A stretch of DNA of 63,059 nucleotides from OMII01 sp947467385 (GTDB lineage Bacteria; Bdellovibrionota_C; UBA2361; OMII01). The translations under genes and the position numbers were made by a program. Under the pieces are notes generated by a model. That model made no database searches and was not told where the DNA came from. It saw only the letters and a list, made by a program, of their open reading frames with translations. The stretch spans positions 1 through 63,059 of the forward strand of contig JBIKLA010000021.1 in the NCBI GenBank assembly GCA_044360075.1, written 5' to 3'. This document shows positions 8,992 to 17,258 of this stretch, piece by piece (the first letter of the stretch is position 1; the number at the start of each line of letters is the position of its first letter).

Positions 8992-9405
8992 ATGGCAAAG
9001 AAGCCAGCCAAGAAGGCAAAGAAGATCGCAAAGCCCGCTAAGAAGATAGTAAGCAAGGGCAAGGTTGTAGCAGGACCAGTGTCGAAGGCTAAGATGTCGT
9101 CGAAGCCGCGCAACACTTCGACCCTCAGCTACACGCAGTCAGAGTTCGTAGAGAACGTTCGCGCGTTCTGCGGTCTCAACAAGCGCTCTGAGGCTAAGCA
9201 GATCGTTGAGGACATTGCTAACTTCGTGATGGATTCACTGAAGAGGGGCTACAAGATCCCACTCATGGGTCTTGGTAAGCTCTACGTTCGTGAGAGCAAG
9301 GCTCGCACTGGCCGCAACCCGGCTACCGGCGAGACCATCCAGATTCCGAAGAGGAAGCGTGTTCGCTTCACCGCTGCCAAGGCTCTCAAGGAGAGGGTAC
9401 TCTAA
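8992..9405 (+). CDS. HU/IHF-family DNA-binding protein with Lys-rich N-terminal tail
   Basis: A 137-aa protein. Residues 1-40 are a Lys/Ala/Pro tail (AKKPAKKAKKIAKPAKK) reminiscent of histone H1, and residues about 45-137 are an HU-type fold. GRNPATGETIQIP is the conserved DNA-inserting beta-arm. Ordinary HU proteins have about 90 residues, so the tail is a true extension. The ATG has GGAG nine bases upstream, and a strong intrinsic terminator follows the stop, so it is probably a single-gene, highly expressed unit. The role is chromosome compaction, with the tail adding non-specific DNA affinity. Confidence 0.92.
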   Translation: MAKKPAKKAKKIAKPAKKIVSKGKVVAGPVSKAKMSSKPRNTSTLSYTQSEFVENVRAFCGLNKRSEAKQIVEDIANFVMDSLKRGYKIPLMGLGKLYVRESKARTGRNPATGETIQIPKRKRVRFTAAKALKERVL

Positions 9406-9431
9406 TCCTTGAGGAGTTTTTGCTCCGGAAG

Positions 9432-9465
9432 GGCGCGTGGGCCGAAAGGCCCCGCGCCTTTTTTG
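9432..9465 (+). terminator. Rho-independent terminator of HU gene
   Basis: GGCGCG-TGGGCC, a GAAA tetraloop, then GGCCCC-GCGCC and a run of six T. This is a textbook intrinsic terminator 27 bases past the HU stop. Confidence 0.9.
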
Positions 9466-9550
9466 TTGCCTGTTATTCCGCTCGAAATGGCTCTGGGTGT
9501 CGCAAAGCCAGCCCTTTGTGCGGCGGCCCAGACGTTGTACACTCGTCCAG

Positions 9551-9853
9551 ATGAACTCTCCGCTCGTGTCAAAAGAAGCTATTATCGAGGCCCTCAAGAC
9601 GATTGAGGATCCCGATCTCTTTATCGATATTTACTTTCTTGGGCTGATCTACAGCATCAATATCGACGAGGGCGCGGTTGCGATCGACATGACCTTTACA
9701 ACGCCGCTGTGCCCGTCGGGGCCTCAGCTGAAGCATGAGGTTCAAACCAAGGTGGGCGCGCTGCCGGGAGTCACAAGCGTCACGGTCACCATTACGTTTA
9801 CGCCCGCCTGGCAGCCCTCGGAAGAGGTTAAGGGACTACTGGGGATGATGTAG
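9551..9853 (+). CDS. MIP18/DUF59-family protein (SufT/PaaD-like)
   Basis: A 100-aa protein starting MNSPLVSKEAIIEALKTIED. The DPDLFIDIYFLGLIY segment and the TTPLCPSGPQL motif with its conserved Cys are hallmarks of the DUF59/MIP18 family, whose members take part in iron-sulfur cluster maturation or in phenylacetate oxygenase assembly. The ATG is preferred because the upstream in-frame extension overlaps the HU terminator. It lies seven bases before an acyl-CoA dehydrogenase gene, so the two are probably co-transcribed, though the functional link is unclear. Confidence 0.85.
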   Translation: MNSPLVSKEAIIEALKTIEDPDLFIDIYFLGLIYSINIDEGAVAIDMTFTTPLCPSGPQLKHEVQTKVGALPGVTSVTVTITFTPAWQPSEEVKGLLGMM

Positions 9854-9860
9854 GAACATC

Positions 9861-10901
9861 ATGGAGCTTACCGCCGACCACCGCGAGCTGCAGGATCTTG
9901 TTCGCTGCTTTTTTGCAGAGCATGTTAGCTCCGAGTATCTGCGCAAGCGCATAGAGTCTGGCGCTCGCTCCGACGGAGCGCTGATTGAAACGCTTTCGCA
10001 GCTTGGTCTGCGCGAGGGATTTTGTGGGCCGGATGCTGCGCTCTCCGTAGTGGAGCTTTCGCTCGTTGCGCAAGAGTGCGGCCGCGTGCTGATGCCTGAG
10101 CCGGTCTGGGAACGGCTGCTGTGCGAGGGGCTCGTGGAGCGGCTTCTGGCGGAGAGCGAGGCGAAGGAGCTGATCGCCTTCCTCGGAGACGCGCGAACGG
10201 CGCTCGCTCCGCAGGAGTGCTGCTCACTTTCGTGTGACGCCAAGGGCAAGGTGCTCTCGGGCGATATCTCGTGGGCGACTGGCGGTATGGGGGCAGGCCG
10301 GGTCTTTGCCGTTGCCACGATTGGAAAGTCGTCGCGCGTGGTGTGCTTTAACGCAGCTGGCGCCGGGGTGAAGCCCATCGAGCTGCCGTCGCTTGACCTC
10401 TCAACGGCGCTGACCGGATACGCCATCAAGAAGGAGCCGTGCCTTGTGCTCTCAGAGGGGGCCTCAATGCTTCTTCTTGACCTGGTTGAGATCCTTAAGG
10501 CCTCAGAGGCGTATGGCATCACAAGCCGCGTCATTGAGTTCACCACTGAGTATGTGAAGACGCGCGAGCAGTTTGGTGTGCCGGTTGGGGGCTTCCAGGC
10601 CATCCAGCACAAGCTGGCCGACTGCTATTCTCAGAGTGAGGCGCTGGGAGCTCTCGCTCGTTTTTCGGCGTGGAGCGTTGAGCACTCGCCGGAGCAGAGG
10701 CCCCTGACGGCGCGCTCGGCGATGTCGCAGGCTGCGCAGGTTGCGCCGCACGTGTGCGAGGTGGCGATGCAGTGCCACGGCGGCATTGGCTTTACGTGGG
10801 AGTATGAGCTGCACCTGTTTTTGCGCAGGGCAAAGCTTATCCAGATGGCCTTTCCGAATTCAGAGCAAAGAGCCGGGGACCTTATCGCCCGCGCGCGCTA
10901 G
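9861..10901 (+). CDS. Acyl-CoA dehydrogenase family protein
   Basis: A 346-aa protein of the flavin acyl-CoA dehydrogenase superfamily. The N-terminal helical domain (MELTADHRELQDLVRCFF), a shortened middle beta domain and the C-terminal helical domain are visible, with YVKTREQFGVPVGGFQAIQH and the CHGGIGFTWEYELH segment typical of the family. It is shorter than the usual 380-400 aa, like the subunits found in some steroid or fatty-acid degradation complexes. The substrate is not predictable. Its stop overlaps the convergent SIS gene by four bases. Confidence 0.88.
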   Translation: MELTADHRELQDLVRCFFAEHVSSEYLRKRIESGARSDGALIETLSQLGLREGFCGPDAALSVVELSLVAQECGRVLMPEPVWERLLCEGLVERLLAESEAKELIAFLGDARTALAPQECCSLSCDAKGKVLSGDISWATGGMGAGRVFAVATIGKSSRVVCFNAAGAGVKPIELPSLDLSTALTGYAIKKEPCLVLSEGASMLLLDLVEILKASEAYGITSRVIEFTTEYVKTREQFGVPVGGFQAIQHKLADCYSQSEALGALARFSAWSVEHSPEQRPLTARSAMSQAAQVAPHVCEVAMQCHGGIGFTWEYELHLFLRRAKLIQMAFPNSEQRAGDLIARAR

Positions 10902-11476
10902 GGTTTCCCGCTGCCGATCGTCTCCAGCAGCTCACACCAGATGTGGATTACGGTGATATGGGCCTCTTGGATGCGCTCAGTGGCCTGAGATGGCACGATG
11001 ATCGAGGCGTCACACATGGAGGCGAGCTTGCCGCCGTCCTTGCCGAGCAGCCCGACCGACTTGCAGCCTTTCTCCCTAGCTTTTGCTGTTGCCGCAATGA
11101 CGTTGCGCGAGTTGCCCGAGGTTGAGATGCCGATGAATACGTCTTGCGGGGTGCAGAAGGTCTCGGCACAGCGCGCGAAGGCGTCGTCGAAGCCAACGTC
11201 GTTGCCCCAGCACGTCAGCATAGAGGGGTCCATAAAATGCATGGCGCGAATCCCGGGGCGGGATCGCTTGTATCGCGCCACCAGCTCCTCGCACAGGTGC
11301 ATAGCGTCGCAGGTCGATCCCCCGTTGCCGCACGCGTAGACCGTGCCGCCCTGGCGCACGGCCGAGTCGATCAGGGCAAACGCGCCTTTAACGGCAGCAA
11401 CAAAGGCAGCATCCTTCGCCAGTGAGGCCTTAAGCTGCGCCGAATCATTAAGGATGCCCGATATCGTTTGGTCCAT
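10898..11476 (-). CDS. SIS-domain phosphosugar isomerase, GmhA-like
   Basis: A 192-aa SIS-domain protein. YACGNGGSTCDAMHLCEEL is the phosphate-binding SIS motif of sedoheptulose-7-phosphate isomerase, and GISTSGNSRNVI is the second phosphosugar loop. GmhA makes D-glycero-D-manno-heptose-7-phosphate for LPS inner core. DiaA and other SIS proteins look similar, so the exact substrate is inferred. I start at the ATG preceded by GGAGAG; the frame extends 35 codons upstream without a good start. Confidence 0.8.
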   Translation of the reverse strand: MDQTISGILNDSAQLKASLAKDAAFVAAVKGAFALIDSAVRQGGTVYACGNGGSTCDAMHLCEELVARYKRSRPGIRAMHFMDPSMLTCWGNDVGFDDAFARCAETFCTPQDVFIGISTSGNSRNVIAATAKAREKGCKSVGLLGKDGGKLASMCDASIIVPSQATERIQEAHITVIHIWCELLETIGSGKP

Positions 11477-11657
11477 AGAAATCTCTCCGATACCGGGGGC
11501 GTGTGGGGTACTATCAGGCCCGTCACCGGCTCCGCCCCAGATAATGCTATCGAAGCAGGCCGAGTGAAAGGGGGTAGTCACGGCATGCCCTTAAAAAGTA
11601 TGCTTTGCGGCGGATAGTAGGCCGCAAATAGTGGCGTTTTGGCACAAAAGGGCTTGT

Positions 11658-12536
11658 ATGAAGGAGTATAAGATCTGGCTGGCGAAGGTTCTCACGGTGA
11701 TCGTGATTATTCTGGTTGTGGTCCCCATAATCAGCGGGGCGGCGAGTGCCGTAAAGAGCGTCCTGGGGCCCAAGGTCGCCGTCATTGAGCTGGCCGGCGT
11801 TATTGAAGACGCAAGCGATACCCTTAAGGCCCTCTACACCGAGGCGCGGGATGATAACACTAAGGCTATCGTGTTGCGGGTGGATTCCCCGGGCGGAGCG
11901 GTTGCGCCGTCAGAGGAGATATACAACGCCGTACGGAGGCTCAAGGCCGAGAAGCCAATCGTTGTGTCGATGGGCTCTCAGGCCGCTTCCGGCGGGCTCT
12001 ACTCGTCGCTGGCCGCGAGCAAGATCTTCTGCCAGCCCGGCACGCAGACGGGCTCAATCGGCGTAATCCTCCAGATTCCGAACTTTACCAGCGTCGCCGA
12101 CAAGGTTGGTGTTCATATGGTGACCATTAAGAGCGGCGCGCTTAAGGACGCGGGCAACTCGTTTCGCCCGATGACCGAAGAGGAGCGCAAGTTCCTTGAG
12201 GATGTGGCTGCGCGCGTGCACAAGAACTTCACCCAGGCAGTTGAGGAGGGGCGAAACCTTCCGGCTGACAAGGTAAAGGCTTTTGCGGATGGGCGGGTAC
12301 TGCTGGGCTCTGAGGCAAAGGAGCTTGGGCTCGTTGATGAGTTTGGGGATATCTATGATGCAGCGCGGGCGGCGCTTGCGCTGGCGAAGGTTGAGCTTAA
12401 GCCCACCGACGTGCCGAACCTGGTGTACGTGAGCGAGAAGAAGGGCTTCATTGAGCGCGCGCTTGAGTCACAGTCGCTCATCCCCGCGATCATTCAGGAG
12501 AGCGCCGTTCCGTCCATCAAGTTCCTGGCATACTAG
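11658..12536 (+). CDS. sppA: Signal peptide peptidase SppA (S49)
   Basis: A 292-aa membrane protease. It has one N-terminal transmembrane helix (residues about 8-32) and an S49 protease domain. Ser111 in QAASGGLYS is the likely nucleophile and Lys163 in SGALKDAG the general base, with the spacing seen in Bacillus SppA. The short length matches the single-domain (67K C-terminal-like) form. It cleaves leftover signal peptides in the membrane. bioD begins eight bases downstream, so the genes may share a transcript. Confidence 0.93.
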   Translation: MKEYKIWLAKVLTVIVIILVVVPIISGAASAVKSVLGPKVAVIELAGVIEDASDTLKALYTEARDDNTKAIVLRVDSPGGAVAPSEEIYNAVRRLKAEKPIVVSMGSQAASGGLYSSLAASKIFCQPGTQTGSIGVILQIPNFTSVADKVGVHMVTIKSGALKDAGNSFRPMTEEERKFLEDVAARVHKNFTQAVEEGRNLPADKVKAFADGRVLLGSEAKELGLVDEFGDIYDAARAALALAKVELKPTDVPNLVYVSEKKGFIERALESQSLIPAIIQESAVPSIKFLAY

Positions 12537-12544
12537 GGGCGCTC

Positions 12545-13162
12545 ATGCGGGGCGTGATCGTTGCCGGCATCGGAACGGATGTGGGGAAGACGGTTGCGTC
12601 TGCGGTGCTGTGCGAGGCGCTTGACGCGGACTACTGGAAGCCGGTTGCAAGTGGCGCTGAGGCGGGGCCAACCGATGACGCCGTCATGGTCGGGCTTCTC
12701 CGTGATGGTGGCTCGCGCGTTCATCCCTGCACGTATTTGTTTAATCGCCCCCTGTCTCCGCACGCGGCTGCCGCGCTTGAAGGCGGGGGCATTTCCATAG
12801 ATCGCTTTCAGCTCCCTGAGGCCACGCGGCCGATCGTCGTGGAGCTGGCGGGGGGCGTGCTCGTTCCTCTGAGCGACGAGCACACGAACATGGAGCTGAT
12901 CCGCAGGCTAGACCTTCCTGTAGTAGTTGTCTCGCAGCACTATCTTGGAAGCATCAACCATACGCTCCTCACGCTCGACGCCCTGCGCTCGCACGGCGCA
13001 TCCGTGATGGGGATTGTCTTTAACGGAGAGGAGCTGCCGGATACCGAGCGCATTATCCTGCGCATGGGTAAGGTGCGCGTCCTTGGGCGACTTCCGCGGC
13101 TTACCAGGGTTGATTCCGCGGCTATTTCTGCTCTTGCCGCAGATTTAAGGCTTTCGGCATGA
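12545..13162 (+). CDS. bioD: Dethiobiotin synthetase
   Basis: A 205-aa protein with the P-loop GIGTDVGKT at residues 8-16, KPVASGAE and VVELAGGVLVPL. BioD carboxylates 7,8-diaminopelargonate with ATP to form dethiobiotin. The last codon overlaps the bioA start (ATGA), so the two biotin enzymes are coupled. It is slightly short for the family, but the catalytic motifs are present. Confidence 0.93.
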   Translation: MRGVIVAGIGTDVGKTVASAVLCEALDADYWKPVASGAEAGPTDDAVMVGLLRDGGSRVHPCTYLFNRPLSPHAAAALEGGGISIDRFQLPEATRPIVVELAGGVLVPLSDEHTNMELIRRLDLPVVVVSQHYLGSINHTLLTLDALRSHGASVMGIVFNGEELPDTERIILRMGKVRVLGRLPRLTRVDSAAISALAADLRLSA

Positions 13163-14430
13163 GCCGCCTTGCGGCGCGAGACAGCGCGGCAATCTGGCAC
13201 CCATTCACCCAACGCGGAATGGGCGCAGAGCCACTCCCGGTTATCGCTGCGCGCGGGGCCTGCCTTACGCTTGAGGATGGCCGAGATGTTATTGATGGAA
13301 TCTCGTCGTGGTGGTGCAACACGCTTGGCCACGGGCACCCTGAGCTTGTTGCGGCCGCCGCGGGCCAGATGGCGCTGCTCGATCATGTGATGTTTGCTGG
13401 GCTCACGCACGAGCCGGCGGTGACACTCGCGGAGGATCTCTTGCGCGCGCTGCCTCCGGGCTACGGAAAAGTCTTCTTCTCGGACAACGGTTCGACTGCG
13501 TGTGAGGTTGCGCTCAAGCTTGCGCTGCAGCTCTTTCATAACAGGGGCAAGGCGCGCATGCGCATCGTGGCTCTTGAGGGCGCCTACCACGGCGACACCT
13601 TTGGGGCGATGGCCGCCGGGGCACGCGGGATCTTTTCGGCTCCGTTTGAGGGGCACCTCTTTCCGGTCGATCGGTTGCCGATTGAAGGGGGGGCTGAGGC
13701 GTGCGAGCGTCTTGAGAGGCTATGCGCGTCAGGCGAGGTAGCTGCCTTCATCTTCGAGCCCCTCGTTCAGGGGGCGGGAGGGATGCGGATGTATGCTGCC
13801 TCGGTGCTGAACTCATACATTGAGATCGCACGTCGGCACGGGGTGGTGACGATCGCCGATGAGGTCATGACCGGTTTTGGAAGGCTCGGGCCGCTCTTTG
13901 CGAGCAGCCTCCTTGACCACGCGCCAGAGGTCATCTGCCTTTCAAAAGGTATAACGGGCGGGACCCTGCCCCTTGCGGTGACGGTCGTGCGTGATGCGCT
14001 GTTTGATGAGTTCGTTTCGGCCGATCATTCACGCACCTTCTTTCACGGGCACACCTACACCGCCAATCCGGTTGCGTGTGCGGTTGCACGCAGGGCGCTC
14101 GCCCTGACGCAAAAAGAGGAGTGTTGGCTCAACAGGGTGCGAATCGAAGAGGCCCACATGACGTTCGCCGAGGAGCTTGCTTCTCGGGCTGATGTGTCTC
14201 GCGTGAGGGTGTGCGGCACGATCCTGGCGCTTGATTTAATAGGAATGGAGCGTGGTTACACAAGCTCGGCGGGCCGTGGGGTGTCGGCTATGCTTCTTGA
14301 GCGCGGAGCGCTGCTGCGCCCGCTGGGAGACGTTCTCTACGTGCTGCCGCCCTACTGCACGACTTCTGGTGAGTTAGGGGTGCTGTACGGGGCAATTCGG
14401 GGTCTTTTGGATGAACGGAAGCGGGCGTAA
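13159..14430 (+). CDS. bioA: Adenosylmethionine-8-amino-7-oxononanoate aminotransferase
   Basis: A 423-aa class III PLP aminotransferase. IWHPFTQ near residue 12, DGISSWWCNTLGHGHPEL, ALEGAYHGDTFGAMA, ADEVMTGFGR and the PLP lysine in CLSKGITGG all match BioA. It makes diaminopelargonate, the substrate of the upstream bioD product. bioF, bioB and bioC are not in the window. Confidence 0.96.
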   Translation: MSRLAARDSAAIWHPFTQRGMGAEPLPVIAARGACLTLEDGRDVIDGISSWWCNTLGHGHPELVAAAAGQMALLDHVMFAGLTHEPAVTLAEDLLRALPPGYGKVFFSDNGSTACEVALKLALQLFHNRGKARMRIVALEGAYHGDTFGAMAAGARGIFSAPFEGHLFPVDRLPIEGGAEACERLERLCASGEVAAFIFEPLVQGAGGMRMYAASVLNSYIEIARRHGVVTIADEVMTGFGRLGPLFASSLLDHAPEVICLSKGITGGTLPLAVTVVRDALFDEFVSADHSRTFFHGHTYTANPVACAVARRALALTQKEECWLNRVRIEEAHMTFAEELASRADVSRVRVCGTILALDLIGMERGYTSSAGRGVSAMLLERGALLRPLGDVLYVLPPYCTTSGELGVLYGAIRGLLDERKRA

Positions 14431-14571
14431 CGACCGTCCGCTTGCAGCAATTGGGGTCGATCAGACCGTGTGGCAAAGCTGCTTTATTCGATATTTAACT
14501 TGATTTTTGGGGTTTCATCGCCGAAAACCAGCCACGTAACGCATACATCCTGCTTAGGGGAGAGAGGCAGC

Positions 14572-15255
14572 ATGATCGAGCGGCATCCGAATCAAAAAGG
14601 CGAATCGCTTGAGGACACGAGCCTTGGGCAGATCCGATTGCGCATAGAGGTCGAGCGTTCGCCGGCATCGGTGGTCGAGCTGATGGAAGCGATGCGTGGG
14701 CAGGGGCACGACGCCGAGGTGGTATCCATGAAAGAGGCGGGAAGCCGCCCGTTCGGCGTCATCGGAAGGATTCTGGTTGACGGGATTGACGTCGTGGCGA
14801 AGCTTGCGGGCGAGCACCTGCCGGAGGATCACCCAGAATGGGCTGAGGCGTTCGTTCGCCAAGGCGCCATCGAAGCTGAGTATGAGGGGCTTAAGGCGGC
14901 AGCGGGGCTGACTCCGAAGTTGATTGGCGAGATCGTGGCGCAGGGGCAGACAGTTGGAGTTCTTAAGCAGTTCGTTGACGGCATGCCTCTGGCTCAGGCT
15001 GTGCGCGCCGGCGCGATAAGCGCTGAGGATGCGCTGCTTAAAGCGATAGAGCTAGCGCAGGAGATAAACGATCTTGGCTACAAGCTGTGGGACTGTGCGC
15101 CGGAGAATCTGTGGCTCAGAGCAGATGGTAGTGTCATCCTCATTGAGGGCCAGTGCATCATTAGGCACTCGCAGAAGGATCTCAACAACCCGAACCGGCG
15201 CGACGATTCGCGCAAGCTGGTTGAGACGATGATGCAAGAGGCGCTAGCCAACTAG
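14572..15255 (+). CDS. Possible kinase-like protein of unknown function
   Basis: A 227-aa soluble protein. The C-terminal half contains LWDCAPENLWLRADGSVILI, which has the layout of a protein-kinase catalytic loop (xxDxxxxN) followed by a beta strand, and a preceding segment (VGVLKQFVDGMPLAQAV) resembles a kinase hinge. No clear glycine loop is present, so it may be a divergent or inactive kinase-fold protein. I start at the ATG after AGGGGAGAGAGG; a GTG 34 codons upstream is less likely. It lies 140 bases after bioA on the same strand. Confidence 0.55.
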   Translation: MIERHPNQKGESLEDTSLGQIRLRIEVERSPASVVELMEAMRGQGHDAEVVSMKEAGSRPFGVIGRILVDGIDVVAKLAGEHLPEDHPEWAEAFVRQGAIEAEYEGLKAAAGLTPKLIGEIVAQGQTVGVLKQFVDGMPLAQAVRAGAISAEDALLKAIELAQEINDLGYKLWDCAPENLWLRADGSVILIEGQCIIRHSQKDLNNPNRRDDSRKLVETMMQEALAN

Positions 15256-15286
15256 CTGGGGGCGCTTAAGGCTGTATCTTTTTGGG

Positions 15287-15424
15287 CTACTCAGCAGCAG
15301 TCGGTGGAAGCTCGTTCTCCTCGTTCCACCAAAACACAGCAGCAGCCCACGCAACGGGCAGAAAGATCAGCGCCTTTGCCGTGATGTAAACGATGAAGGT
15401 TTTAAGAACTAAATCGTGGGTCAT
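15287..15424 (-). CDS. Putative 45-aa single-pass membrane protein
   Basis: Reading the minus strand gives MTHDLVLKTFIVYITAKALI, then a hydrophobic segment rich in Leu, Ala, Val and Trp, and a charged tail with NEENEL. A GAGG lies about 13 bases upstream of the ATG. The composition is that of a small inner-membrane protein. The surrounding 378-base gap between the kinase-like gene and tryptophanase holds nothing else I can support. Confidence 0.5.
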   Translation of the reverse strand: MTHDLVLKTFIVYITAKALIFLPVAWAAAVFWWNEENELPPTAAE

Positions 15425-15632
15425 GATGCGGTGCCTCAAAACTACTAAGCCGGGGGTGCCTTGCCAAGGCTTCGCGCTGTTGCGGCCCTTAAGCCTTACT
15501 CACACCAGCCGTCGCGCTTCTTATAACCGATATGGGTCTGTGTGGCTGAGGTGGATACTAATGCTATCTGTTTGTTTTAGAAAAACGAGGGTTGGCGCAA
15601 CGTCTTGAAGTTTCTCGCTTTTTCTCAGCCGC

Positions 15633-17012
15633 CTAGGGAATCGGCTCGAAGCGCGCCGTAAAGTGCCGCAGGAAGGGCGGATCGTAGACCAGCTTGAGCC
15701 CGCGCAGCTTGCCCTTGTTGGCCACTATCTCGTGGATGCCCTCAAGGATGTAGTCCATGTGGCTCTGGGTGTAGACGCGGCGTGGAATCGCGAGTCGCAC
15801 GAGCTCCATCGCGGCGGGCACGAAGGTGCCGTCTGCTGACCGCTTGCTGAACATGGCAGAGCCTATTTCGCACGAGCGAATCCCCTCGGCCAGGAAGAGC
15901 TCGCACACGAGCGATTGTCCCGGGAATTGCTCGGCGGGAATGTGCGGGAGAAACGCTCGGGCGTCGATGTAGACGGCGTGCCCTCCGGGCGGCTGCACGG
16001 TGGGAATCCCGGCGGCGTTGAGGCGCTCTGCGAGGTAGCGCGTCACGGCGAGGCGGTACTCGAGGTAGCGCTCGTCGAGTACCTCCTCAAGTCCAACTGC
16101 GAGAGCCTCAAGGTCGCGCGCGGCGAGCCCGCCGTAGGTGGGAAAGCCCTCAGTAAGGATCAGGAGCGACCGCAGCGTCTCAACCCAGCGCTCGTTCCTC
16201 AGGGCTATAAATCCCCCGATGTTCACCAGGCCATCCTTCTTGGCGCTCATCATGCAGCCGTCGGCGAGCGCGAACACATCGTGCGCGATGTCACGCACCG
16301 AGCGGCCTGCCTGGGAGGGCTCGCGCACCTTTATGAAATAGGCGTTTTCGGCGAACCGGCAGGCATCGATTATGAACGGTATGCCGAACTCCTTGTAGAT
16401 GGCCGCAGCGCCGCGGATATTCTCTAGCGAGACCGGCTGCCCGCCACCCGTGTTGTTTGTGATCGTAATCATCCCGAAGGGGATATCCTTGGCGTTCGCA
16501 GCGCAGAAGTCGCGGAGCTTTGTGAGATCGATGTTGCCCTTGAACGGATGAGTCGAGCGCGGATCTCGCCCCTCTGCAATGACGAGGTCGACGGCCTCAG
16601 CTCCCACGAACTCTATATTGGCCCTGGTGGTGTCGAAGTGGTTGTTGGACGGAATCTTCATCCCGCGCTTCACGACGGCTTCGCAGATGAGCCTCTCGGC
16701 AGCGCGACCCTGGTGGGTGGGTATCACGAACTCGTAGCCGGTCAGTGCACGCACGACGGCTTGGAACTTGTGGAAGCTGCGCGAGCCAGCATACGACTCG
16801 TCGGCGACCATGATGCTCGACCACTGGGCAGCGCTCATCGCGGTTGTGCCGGAATCGGTGAGAAAATCGAACGTGACGTCTTTTGCGGCGACGAGGAAGA
16901 GGTTGTAGCCGGCTGCCTTGAGGATCGGCTCCCGCTCGGGGCGCGAGAGAATGGTAAGAGGCTCAATGACCTTAATCTTGAAGGGCTCGATGACGGTGCG
17001 GCGTGGGCTCAT
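15633..17012 (-). CDS. tnaA: Tryptophanase (PLP-dependent beta-eliminating lyase)
   Basis: A 459-aa protein of the tryptophanase/tyrosine phenol-lyase family. LLTDSGT-like DFLTDSGTTAMS, PTHQGRAAE, SRFAENAYFIK-like CRFAENAYFIK, the PLP lysine motif MSAKKDGLVNIGG and EGFPTYGGLAARD are all present. Near the C-terminus the segment IRSCEIGSAMF follows the tryptophanase pattern (EIGS) rather than the tyrosine phenol-lyase MERG pattern with its substrate-selecting Arg. It should split tryptophan into indole, pyruvate and ammonia. There is no adjacent tryptophan permease and I saw no TnaC-like leader peptide. Confidence 0.85.
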   Translation of the reverse strand: MSPRRTVIEPFKIKVIEPLTILSRPEREPILKAAGYNLFLVAAKDVTFDFLTDSGTTAMSAAQWSSIMVADESYAGSRSFHKFQAVVRALTGYEFVIPTHQGRAAERLICEAVVKRGMKIPSNNHFDTTRANIEFVGAEAVDLVIAEGRDPRSTHPFKGNIDLTKLRDFCAANAKDIPFGMITITNNTGGGQPVSLENIRGAAAIYKEFGIPFIIDACRFAENAYFIKVREPSQAGRSVRDIAHDVFALADGCMMSAKKDGLVNIGGFIALRNERWVETLRSLLILTEGFPTYGGLAARDLEALAVGLEEVLDERYLEYRLAVTRYLAERLNAAGIPTVQPPGGHAVYIDARAFLPHIPAEQFPGQSLVCELFLAEGIRSCEIGSAMFSKRSADGTFVPAAMELVRLAIPRRVYTQSHMDYILEGIHEIVANKGKLRGLKLVYDPPFLRHFTARFEPIP

Positions 17013-17258
17013 GGCTCTCTACCTCAGCAGGGGGCTTTCGCGGAAAGGTACCACGAGGACTGGGGCGCTCCCACCCGCTAAATTGCTACCGGTTGTGCTC
17101 GCCCACGGGCCTGCCTGGGGTAAGGAGGTGTTCGTACCTGTCCGAAACAGTGGCGCTTTCCGGCCCCTCCGCTGTAAATCGGGGCTCTAGTTGAGGTAGG
17201 CTTCTGGGGCAAATTCGGCGCCCCCAATGGCTCCGCGCCTCGCAAAACGGACTTAGTA

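Noticed and set aside
15633..17012. Tyrosine phenol-lyase instead of tryptophanase
   Set aside because: The substrate-selecting C-terminal segment has the EIGS pattern of tryptophanase rather than MERG.
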